Shown here one piece after another: positions 1-7,744 of a DNA stretch of 39,957 nt (the stretch's first letter is position 1; every line of letters starts with the position of its first letter). A program made the position numbers and the translations under genes. This DNA is from an uncultured Caulobacterales bacterium (GTDB lineage Bacteria > Pseudomonadota > Alphaproteobacteria > Caulobacterales > Maricaulaceae). The notes beneath the pieces were generated by a model. That model searched no databases. It was not told where the DNA came from and saw nothing but the letters and a program-made list of their open reading frames with translations. Location of the stretch: contig CALDTL010000102.1 in assembly GCA_937923965.1 (NCBI GenBank), forward strand, positions 1 through 39,957, read 5' to 3'.

Positions 1-511
1 TGGTATCCACAGCCGGCTGCGCGTCGAGCCAATCAATGAATGTGCGGGCGTCGGAGCGGGTTGTGGCTTCAGTCAAGCTGCGTCGGTAAGGCACGACGCG
101 CTCGCGGACGGCGGGGTCGCGAAAGCCTTGTCCGGGTTCAACGAAGGGCGCTTTGGCCTTGCGGTAATAGGGATTGACGACGAGCGCCGCATAGCCATCT
201 CCCGCGAGGCGTTTCGCCATCATTTTGAAAGCCGGGCGAAGGCTGACTATGTCGGGCCAGATGAGGACCGCTGCATGTGCGCCGGTCGCGGGATGTGCAA
301 AATAGGCATCCGCTGTGCCGTCTGGCGTGTCGATCATGACATCGGATTCTGTGATGGCATCGCCCGCTTTGGTTTCCATTTGCTCGCCCGGCGCGCAGCC
401 CGCAAAAGCAACGGATATGGCCGCGCCGCCCGCGAGGAGATTGAAATCGCGGCGGGTCAGCAGCTTCTCATAGAAGCCCTGATTTTCTAATTCGGTAATG
501 TCATCGCACAT
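1..511 (-). CDS. dienelactone hydrolase / alpha-beta hydrolase family protein, twin-arginine signal, truncated by the window edge (N-terminal part only)
   Basis: Hand translation of the minus strand from ATG at 509-511: MCDDITELENQGFYEKLLTRRDFNLLAGGAAISVAFAGCAPGEQMETKAGDAITESDVMIDTPDGTADAYFAHPATGAHAAVLIWPDIVSLRPAFKMMAKRLAGDGYAALVVNPYYRKA...; open to base 1. RBS-like gaggaga upstream. Absent from the supplied ORF track, probably because it has no stop in the window. Confidence 0.85.
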   Translation of the reverse strand, partial: MCDDITELENQGFYEKLLTRRDFNLLAGGAAISVAFAGCAPGEQMETKAGDAITESDVMIDTPDGTADAYFAHPATGAHAAVLIWPDIVSLRPAFKMMAKRLAGDGYAALVVNPYYRKAKAPFVEPGQGFRDPAVRERVVPYRRSLTEATTRSDARTFIDWLDAQPAVDT

Positions 512-574
512 CTGATCTCTCCTCTATTTTGGGAGATCAGGCTACGTCGAAAAAATCAGCGTCGCAAGCGTGGC

Positions 575-2218
575 CTAATGCCCGCTGCCGAGGCGGCCTG
601 TGCGGACGCGGTAATCTGTAGCGATTTCATATTCTGGATCATCATCTGAATCGATCATGAGCTGCCCTGCGCGGTTGAGGAGTTTATGACAATCCCGAGT
701 CAGGTGCCGCAGGCGGATAGCTTTGCCCGCTTGGGTATATTTATCCGCCAGCGCTTCGATGGCTTGCAGGGCGGATTGGTCCACAACGCGCGAGCCTGCG
801 AAATCCACGATGACTTCATTGGGGTCATTTTTGGGGTCGAAGAGCTCGTTGAACCCTTCGATGGAGCCAAAGAAAAGCGGGCCTTCGAGTTTGTAGACTT
901 TGGAGTCGCCATCTGTTTCCGTATGCGCATCAATGCGGCGGGCCGCGTTCCAAGCATAGCCGAGCGCGGAGACAATCACGCCGACAATCACGGCGACGGC
1001 GAGGTCGTGATAGACTGTCACGACTGTCACGAGGACAATCACCAACGCGTCAATCAGAGGGATGCGGCGCATGATGGTAAAGGACTGCCAGGCAAATGTG
1101 CCGATGACGACCATAAACATGACGCCGACGAGGGCCGCCAGCGGGATGAGGCCAATAATGCCTGAGCCAAAGAGAATAAAGGCGAGCAAGAATAGCGCGG
1201 CGCTGATGCCTGACATGCGCGTCCGTCCGCCGGATTTCACATTAATCATGGATTGGCCGATCATGGCGCAGCCGCCCATGCCGCCGAAGAAACCCGTGAC
1301 CGTATTGGCAACGCCTTGGGCCACGCATTCTTGGGACGCGCCGCCGCGTTCCTCTTTAATTTCGCCAACGAGATTTAGCGTCAGCAAGCTCTCAATTAAT
1401 CCAATCGCCGCCAAGATAAGCGCGTAAGGGAAAATGATTTTCAGGGTTTCCATATTGAGCGGAACGGCGGGAATATGGAAATCGGGGAGGCCGCCTTCGA
1501 TGTCGGCAAGCGTGCTTACCGTTGGGACATCAATTTTGAAAAAGATAACAATGGCGGTCACAATCCCAATCCCAACCAGCGGGGCAGGGAGGGCTTTGGT
1601 GATCTTGGGCGTCATCCAGATCAGAACCATGGTCAGCAGCACAAGTCCGAGCATCATCATCAGCGGCGCGCCTGTCAGCCAGGTGCCTTCGAGGATATGA
1701 AAGGGGCCGTAATGCTCGCCAGGGATACGTTCGGGCGGGGCGGATTGGAACTGACTGAGCTGCGCCATGCCAATGACAATGGCGAGGCCGTTGACGAACC
1801 CCAGCATCACCGGATGCGGGACAAGGCGGATGAATTTGCCGAGCTTAAAGACGCCCGCGCCGATTTGCAGGATCCCCATGAGGACAACTGTGGCGAAGAG
1901 ATATTCCACGCCGTGATCCGCCACGAGGGCGACCATGACAACGGCCAGAGCGCCTGTCGCGCCCGAGATCATCCCGGGACGTCCCCCGATAAGCGCGGTG
2001 ATGAGGCCCACGATAAAGGCGGCATAAAGGCCGACAAGTGGCTCGACGCCCGCGACAAAGGCAAAGGCGACGGCTTCGGGGACGAGGGCAAGGGCAACCG
2101 TCAATCCCGCCAGCAGCTCAACTTTGACGCGGTTGGGCGTGAATTTCAGCGGGCCGGCATTTTTACGGGCGGGGATTGAAATGGAATCGGCGAAGGCCGC
2201 AAGCGTTGAACGGATCAT
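575..2218 (-). CDS. SulP family inorganic anion transporter with C-terminal STAS domain (track start 2320 looks over-extended)
   Basis: Multi-TM protein with SulP-like GLTVALALVPEAVAFAFVAGVEPLVGLYAAF and GGMGGCAMIGQSMINVKSGGRTRMSG motifs; C-terminal STAS-like region. Internal ATG at 2216-2218 (MIRSTLAAFADSISIPA) removes the overlap with phoB. Confidence 0.88.
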   Translation of the reverse strand: MIRSTLAAFADSISIPARKNAGPLKFTPNRVKVELLAGLTVALALVPEAVAFAFVAGVEPLVGLYAAFIVGLITALIGGRPGMISGATGALAVVMVALVADHGVEYLFATVVLMGILQIGAGVFKLGKFIRLVPHPVMLGFVNGLAIVIGMAQLSQFQSAPPERIPGEHYGPFHILEGTWLTGAPLMMMLGLVLLTMVLIWMTPKITKALPAPLVGIGIVTAIVIFFKIDVPTVSTLADIEGGLPDFHIPAVPLNMETLKIIFPYALILAAIGLIESLLTLNLVGEIKEERGGASQECVAQGVANTVTGFFGGMGGCAMIGQSMINVKSGGRTRMSGISAALFLLAFILFGSGIIGLIPLAALVGVMFMVVIGTFAWQSFTIMRRIPLIDALVIVLVTVVTVYHDLAVAVIVGVIVSALGYAWNAARRIDAHTETDGDSKVYKLEGPLFFGSIEGFNELFDPKNDPNEVIVDFAGSRVVDQSALQAIEALADKYTQAGKAIRLRHLTRDCHKLLNRAGQLMIDSDDDPEYEIATDYRVRTGRLGSGH

Positions 2219-2297
2219 GACGGAAGACTTATATTGAGGTTTGGCGCGCCATAGGCGCGAAGCCGTCTTAGGGCAAGCCTTTGAGTCGCGCGATATG

Positions 2298-2987
2298 TTA
2301 GCCTTTGGGTTGCAGCGCATATCCTGCGGAGCGCACGGTTCTAATCGGGTCGGTGCGGTCCGGCATCTTTAGGGCTTTGCGCAGCCGGCCAATATGGACG
2401 TCAACGGTGCGGGCCTCGACGTATATATCATGACCCCACACGGCGTCTAAAAGCTGCTCGCGCGAGAAGACTTGGGTGGGACGCCGCATGAAATGTTCAA
2501 GCAGGCGAAACTCTGTGGGGCCCAGGTGGATGTCTTTTCCTGCCCGCGAGACGCGGTGCGCCTTTGTGTTAATTTGCAGCGCGCCCACCGTAAGGGACTC
2601 GGACAAGGCATTCGTTTGGGTGCGCCGCAGCAGCGCCCGTATCCTGGCCAAAAGTTCCGGCATGGAAAAAGGCTTGGTGAGATAATCATCTGCGCCAATA
2701 TCGAGCCCCGTGACGCGGTCATCTTCCTCGCCGCGCGCCGAGAGCATGATGATCGGAATATTTGCGGTGGCTTCCTTTCGGCGCAGCCGGCGGCAGACTT
2801 CGACGCCGGAGAGCTTTGGCAGCATCCAATCGAGCAAGATCAGATCTGGCACGCGCTCCGCCGCCATCAGCAGCGCCGTATCGCCGTCTTCCGCGAGGGC
2901 CGTCTCAAAGCCCTCATGCTTGAGGTTATAGTCAAGCAGGGTGGAGATGGAGGTTTCGTCTTCGACAATTAGAACATAAGGAGTCAT
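2298..2987 (-). CDS. phoB: phosphate regulon response regulator PhoB (OmpR family)
   Basis: 229 aa receiver domain (LILLDWMLPKLSGVEVCRRLR, DDYLTKPFS) plus winged-helix C-terminus (GPTEFRLLEHFMRRPTQVFSREQLLDAVWG, RTVDVHIGRLRKAL); next to a PhoR-like kinase. Confidence 0.88.
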   Translation of the reverse strand: MTPYVLIVEDETSISTLLDYNLKHEGFETALAEDGDTALLMAAERVPDLILLDWMLPKLSGVEVCRRLRRKEATANIPIIMLSARGEEDDRVTGLDIGADDYLTKPFSMPELLARIRALLRRTQTNALSESLTVGALQINTKAHRVSRAGKDIHLGPTEFRLLEHFMRRPTQVFSREQLLDAVWGHDIYVEARTVDVHIGRLRKALKMPDRTDPIRTVRSAGYALQPKG

Positions 2988-2994
2988 GGAGATC

Positions 2995-4422
2995 TCATTT
3001 TAAACGCGGGGGCGACGCCTCAAGTATTTTTGCGGTCTCTTTTGCGGGGAAAATAACAGAAAATGATGTTCCTGAAACCTGATTTTTTTCGTCATGGTAA
3101 CTTGGGTGCAGGCTTTTTACATAAAGCCCGGACCTGTGACGCATAACAATATGCTTTACGATTGCCAATCCCAGCCCTGTGCCTTTTTCTTGGGAGGGCA
3201 AGTCGCCCGCTACGCGGTAAAATCTTTCCCCGATACGGGGTAAATGGGCGCGGGAAAACCCGGGGCCTTTGTCTGTAATGATGACGCGCCAGACCGGATG
3301 ATCAGATGGCGTGAGATTGACGATGCGCCGATATCCAGCCAGATTATTATTGGAGTCCTCGAAAGCTTGGCCGAACCAATTGGGCAGCCGTTCCAGCGTC
3401 AGATTAACCGCCGCACCTTCGGGTGAGAGTTTGATCGCGTTTTCCAGCAAATTGAGGAAGAGCTGCACGCATTCATCCGTCTTGCCAAGGGTTGGGGCGG
3501 TCTGTTCTTCGGGCAAATCGATCTTGAGATTGACGTTTTTCTCGACAGCCAAGACCGTGAGCGCGTCACGAGCCGCTTCGATCGCTCGCCGCAAATCTGC
3601 CGTCTCGGACGGGGCCAAATGCTCGGAGCTTTCAATCCGCCGAAGGGAGAGGAGGTCAGTGACCAGCCGTTCCATACGCTCGGTTTGCTCGCTCATAATC
3701 TTTAGAAATTTATCGCGGGCTTTCGGATCATCTTTTGCAGGGCCGCGCAGCGTTTCGATATAGCCTTTTAACGAGGCAATAGGTGTTTTTAACTCATGGC
3801 TCGCATTGGCGAGGAAGTCTGCGCGCTGCTCCCTGTCTATCTTGGCTTGGGTTCTGTCTGCGAGCACGGCAAAAATTAGAGAGGACCGCGTTTCATGAAG
3901 ATCGATTGCAATGTTCCGAGAAAAGTCGACATCAATATGCCGCTCGGTTGGTTGCAGAACATGCACAGGCAGGGATGGCGGGATTTCGCCCTTGAAAGCT
4001 CTCTCTACATATGACCTGACCTCTGATGATCGCAGATAGGCGCCAATGGGGCGGCCAATCAAATCTGGCGATAGTAAATCAAAGGCAGCTTGATTGGCGT
4101 AAATCACGTCCGCATTGCGGTCCAATGCAATGATGGCGCGGGGCAGAGCATCTGTCACATCCTCTAGGACCTGGCCTCGAATGCTCCGAATTTCTTGACT
4201 GGCGTGTATGGGTTTCGCCGCCGCTCTAGACTGTCTGCGCCCGCGCAAGTAAATCCAGACTGCACCGCACCCCGCGAGGATAAAGGGGGCCGCCATAATT
4301 AGCCGAACCTCCGTCATCACGATCAGAGCGAGAAAACATGCCACGAAAATGAGGCTGATGATTAGTCCGTCCGAGCGTAAGGGTTTGTCAGGGCTAGAGG
4401 ACGGCACGAGGTTTTTCAGCAT
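2995..4422 (-). CDS. phoR: sensor histidine kinase, PhoR-like (TM + PAS + HisKA + HATPase)
   Basis: H-box FLANASHELKTPIASLKGYIETL, N-box LFLNLLENAIKLSP, G-boxes DKGPGFSR and GTGLGLAIVKHI; PAS-like segment DALPRAIIALDRNADVIYANQAAFDLL; N-terminal TM helices. Confidence 0.85.
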   Translation of the reverse strand: MLKNLVPSSSPDKPLRSDGLIISLIFVACFLALIVMTEVRLIMAAPFILAGCGAVWIYLRGRRQSRAAAKPIHASQEIRSIRGQVLEDVTDALPRAIIALDRNADVIYANQAAFDLLSPDLIGRPIGAYLRSSEVRSYVERAFKGEIPPSLPVHVLQPTERHIDVDFSRNIAIDLHETRSSLIFAVLADRTQAKIDREQRADFLANASHELKTPIASLKGYIETLRGPAKDDPKARDKFLKIMSEQTERMERLVTDLLSLRRIESSEHLAPSETADLRRAIEAARDALTVLAVEKNVNLKIDLPEEQTAPTLGKTDECVQLFLNLLENAIKLSPEGAAVNLTLERLPNWFGQAFEDSNNNLAGYRRIVNLTPSDHPVWRVIITDKGPGFSRAHLPRIGERFYRVAGDLPSQEKGTGLGLAIVKHIVMRHRSGLYVKSLHPSYHDEKNQVSGTSFSVIFPAKETAKILEASPPRLK

Positions 4423-4590
4423 CCATAGTGATTAACGCGGTATTCAAATTCCCTATCTGAAATTCGTCTCGAAATACAATAGGCATTTATAGTCGATGAG
4501 TTTTAACGGCGTAATGGCGAATTTATCACTAGCCTGCACAATATTTAACGCGACCTGCCTGCGTAATTCGATAAAACTGGTATTCAGAGT

Positions 4591-4620
4591 ATTATTTATC
4601 GTTTTTCAATAATAAATAAT
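4591..4620. promoter_or_regulatory. AT-rich 9-bp inverted repeat abutting a TTGACT -35-like hexamer upstream of the efflux operon
   Basis: ATTATTTAT (4591-4599) ... ATAAATAAT (4612-4620), perfect arms, immediately followed by TTGACT (4620-4625). Confidence 0.35.
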
Positions 4621-4653
4621 TGACTTTCGCTAAAAACGGCATAGTGAGGCTTC

Positions 4654-6120
4654 ATGAATAAAAGGTGCGACATCGTGTTTGAGATTCGGTCTGTGGTGCC
4701 AGTTGTGGCCCTGTCAATTCTCTTGACTGGCTGCTCGTCGCTGAATTTCAAAACCGAGCCCACGCAAGTGAGCCCGCAAGCGGCGGTCATGGCCGATATC
4801 CCGCCGCCGCCGCAGTGGGTTGTTCCTGCGCCAGATGCCCTACCGTCTACAGATTGGGTTAGGGCATTTCCCGACTCAATCTTGATAGAGCTGGTTGATG
4901 AGGCCCTCAGGGAAAATACAGATATTGGCGTAGCCTATGCCCGGCTCGAGGCCTCTATCGCGCGCGAAAAAATTAGCCAAGCGGACCGGCTGCCCAGTGT
5001 GACCGGCAGCGCAGATGTATCGCGAACAGAGCGCTCAAACGAATTTATCCCTGATAGCACAGGATTATCCACGTCTCTCAATGCGAGTTGGGAGCCGGAT
5101 CTATGGGGACGGATTAGTGACAACATCAGCGCCGCTGAGATTGAGTCCGAGGCGATAGCCGGCGATATCGCAGGGGCGCGCTTGTCAATTGCGGGGCAGG
5201 TCGCGCAAGGTTGGTTCAACCTCATTGAGGCCCGGCTTCTGGCGGATTTATCCCGCCGAGAAATTGAAACACAAGAACGCGCTTTGCGCTTGACGCAGCG
5301 CCGATTTGAGTCGGGTGTCGCGGGGAGTTCCGATGTACGTTTAGCGCGCTCGGCTTTAGCGCAAGCGCAAGCGTCGCAAGCTGGCCGTGAGCAAAGGCTT
5401 GCTGCCTTTTCGCGGCAAGTCGAGGTTCTGTTAAATCGATATCCTGCGAGCGCGTTGAAAGCGGCAACAGACCTGCCAGATTTACCGCCTCTGACCGGAG
5501 CGGGAACGCCGGACTATATTCTGACTCAAAGACCTGATCTAATTGCCGCAGAGCGGCGCCTTGCAGGGCAGGGGTTCCAAATCGATTTGGCGCGAAAAGC
5601 GCTGATGCCGCGTTTGAACCTGTCGGGCGCAACATTTGCGAATGGGGGCGGTTTCGATAGCTTTTTTGATATTGATGCGCTTGTCGCCAACATCGCCGCT
5701 GGCCTGACCGCGCCAATTTTTCAGGGCGGGCGATTACGCGCCAATGTCGAGGTTCAGGAGGCCGTCCTGAAGCAACAATTGCAATCCTATATTGGGACTG
5801 TGCTTGATGCCTATCTGGACGTCGAAAATGCGCTGGATGGGGAAGCTCGCCTCGCGGAAAGTGAAGCGGCGCTAAGAGTTGCCGTTGAAGAGGCGCTGCA
5901 GGCTGAAAGACGCCTCGAACTCCGCTATTCAGAAGGTTTGGTAACGATTTTACAATTGCTCGACGCGCAAACGCGGCGTTTATCTGCCGAAGGGCAGTTG
6001 ATTTCGGCGCGCGCAGAGCGTTTACAGAACCGTGTGCGTTTGCACGTGGCTTTAGGCGGCGGTGCTTATGGGGATATTCCTCCTGATGCGCTTCCAGCAT
6101 TTTTAAGAGATCAAGGTTAA
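4654..6120 (+). CDS. RND efflux outer membrane lipoprotein (NodT/OprM family)
   Basis: Lipobox LLTGCSS; repeated OEP motifs (LIELVDEALRENTDIGVAYARLEASIAREK, DVRLARSALAQAQASQAGREQRLAAF, YILTQRPDLIAAERRLAGQGFQIDLARKALMPRLNLSG). Confidence 0.9.
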   Translation: MNKRCDIVFEIRSVVPVVALSILLTGCSSLNFKTEPTQVSPQAAVMADIPPPPQWVVPAPDALPSTDWVRAFPDSILIELVDEALRENTDIGVAYARLEASIAREKISQADRLPSVTGSADVSRTERSNEFIPDSTGLSTSLNASWEPDLWGRISDNISAAEIESEAIAGDIAGARLSIAGQVAQGWFNLIEARLLADLSRREIETQERALRLTQRRFESGVAGSSDVRLARSALAQAQASQAGREQRLAAFSRQVEVLLNRYPASALKAATDLPDLPPLTGAGTPDYILTQRPDLIAAERRLAGQGFQIDLARKALMPRLNLSGATFANGGGFDSFFDIDALVANIAAGLTAPIFQGGRLRANVEVQEAVLKQQLQSYIGTVLDAYLDVENALDGEARLAESEAALRVAVEEALQAERRLELRYSEGLVTILQLLDAQTRRLSAEGQLISARAERLQNRVRLHVALGGGAYGDIPPDALPAFLRDQG

Positions 6121-6124
6121 TTAC

Positions 6125-7741
6125 ATGGCCAATTCGACGCCTGATTATTCAATCCCAAAAGATAAGGGCGGGCGTGTCCGCAAAACCTTATTGATAATTG
6201 TTCCTATCTTGCTTCTGATCGGACTTTTCATAGGCTTTGGGTCAGTCGCCACAATGAGCATGAATCCGAAGGGCGCAACGAGCGCCGGCCAAAAAATACT
6301 ACCTGTTTATATTGTGCTTGCTTTGGGAATGCTGGGGCTGGCGATATGGTATGTTTTCGACAATCCCCCATCTTGGGTTAAATATTTACAGAGTGTTCTA
6401 ACAGCTCTGCTTATAATTTCCGTATTTGTTATGTTCACGGCGATGGTGGTGAACATCTTGAAAAAGCCAAAAGAAAAGACACGTAACTTCAACACGCTCG
6501 CGGTGATTGCAGATTATGCCAAAGCGGAAGATGTTCAGCTCATGGTCGCCACACAAGGTGAGGCCCGGCCTCAAATTGAAATAGATCTGGTCCCCGAGGT
6601 CGGCGGAAAGATAGTCTATGTGTCCCCGAATTTCATCGAGGGCGGCCTTTTCAAAAAAGGCGAAACACTTTTGCGGATTGAAGATGCGGATTTTAAAGTC
6701 GCCGTAATTCGGGCAGAGGCGGGCATTGCTCAGGCGGAGCAGGTTCTCGTCAGGGAGCAAGCCGAAGGCGAAATTGCCCGTCAGGATTATGCTGAACTCG
6801 GGCGAGGAGACCCAAGCCCGCTCGCGCTGAGAGAGCCGCAGCAGGCGCAGGCGCGGGCCTCTTTACAGGCGGCGAAGGCAGAGCTGGAGGCCGCCAAATT
6901 AAACTTGGATCGAACCTATGTGCGCGCGCCTTTTTCTGGACGTGTGCGAACCAAAGCTTCAGATATTGGGCAGTTCGTGACCCCCGGCAGTCGGTTGGGC
7001 CGTATTTTTTCAACGGATGTGGTCGAGGTGCGGTTGCCGCTTTCCGATACGCAATTGTCGAAACTAGATTTACCGTTAGCTTTCATGGCGCGCGACAGAG
7101 CGAGCGCTCCCAAGGTAGATTTGCATGCTATAGTTGCGGGCCAAGAGCGTCATTGGGACGGGCGTATCATGCGGACGGATTCGACATATGATACATCGAC
7201 GCGTGCGCTTTTTGCGATCGCAGAAGTATATGACCCTTATGGGGCGGGGGCGTCCCCCGACGGCGTGCCCTTGGCGCCGGGATTATTTGTTGATGCGGAC
7301 ATCGTAGGGAAATCTTTTGAAAACGTGATCACCATTCAGAGAGACGGATTGCGGCCTCAAGATGAAGTCTATATCGTCGATGATAAGGGGAAGGCCGAAA
7401 TCCGGCAAGTAACCGTATTGGACGCGACATCGGAGCGGGCAGTGCTGACCGGGGGTGTGGCGGCTGGAGAACTCGTCGTTCTGTCCCCAATGGAACGATC
7501 TCGCGTAGAGATGACGCTCAAGGTCCTGGATGTAAATGACCCAGAAAACGTATTGGTTGACCCGCCCAAGCCGGATTGGATGAAAAAGGCCGAAGCGGAT
7601 GATGCCGAAAATCCGAAAGCCGAAGGCGAGAGTAAAAAAGAAAGCCGTTGGGGGAAAAACAAAGATAAAGAGTCGGATGACGCTGATACGTCAGGTGACG
7701 GCGATGAAGAGTCGGACGAGTCCGATAAAAAGGAGAATTAG
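6125..7741 (+). CDS. RND efflux periplasmic adaptor (HlyD/AcrA-type MFP) with N-terminal multi-TM extension and charged C-terminal tail
   Basis: Barrel-sandwich motifs GGKIVYVSPNFIEGGLFKKGETLLRIED and LDRTYVRAPFSGRVRTKASDIGQFVTPGSRLGRIF; three hydrophobic segments in about the first 115 aa; Asp/Glu/Lys-rich C-terminus. Confidence 0.9.
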   Translation: MANSTPDYSIPKDKGGRVRKTLLIIVPILLLIGLFIGFGSVATMSMNPKGATSAGQKILPVYIVLALGMLGLAIWYVFDNPPSWVKYLQSVLTALLIISVFVMFTAMVVNILKKPKEKTRNFNTLAVIADYAKAEDVQLMVATQGEARPQIEIDLVPEVGGKIVYVSPNFIEGGLFKKGETLLRIEDADFKVAVIRAEAGIAQAEQVLVREQAEGEIARQDYAELGRGDPSPLALREPQQAQARASLQAAKAELEAAKLNLDRTYVRAPFSGRVRTKASDIGQFVTPGSRLGRIFSTDVVEVRLPLSDTQLSKLDLPLAFMARDRASAPKVDLHAIVAGQERHWDGRIMRTDSTYDTSTRALFAIAEVYDPYGAGASPDGVPLAPGLFVDADIVGKSFENVITIQRDGLRPQDEVYIVDDKGKAEIRQVTVLDATSERAVLTGGVAAGELVVLSPMERSRVEMTLKVLDVNDPENVLVDPPKPDWMKKAEADDAENPKAEGESKKESRWGKNKDKESDDADTSGDGDEESDESDKKEN

Positions 7742-7744
7742 GCT

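Noticed and set aside
1475-2179. 234-aa plus-strand ORF
   Set aside because: Antisense to the well-supported SulP gene; composition is typical of a GC-rich shadow frame and no family motifs are seen.
5222-6100. 292-aa minus-strand ORF
   Set aside because: Antisense to the outer membrane efflux lipoprotein; no recognisable domain, Arg/Pro/Ala-rich shadow frame.
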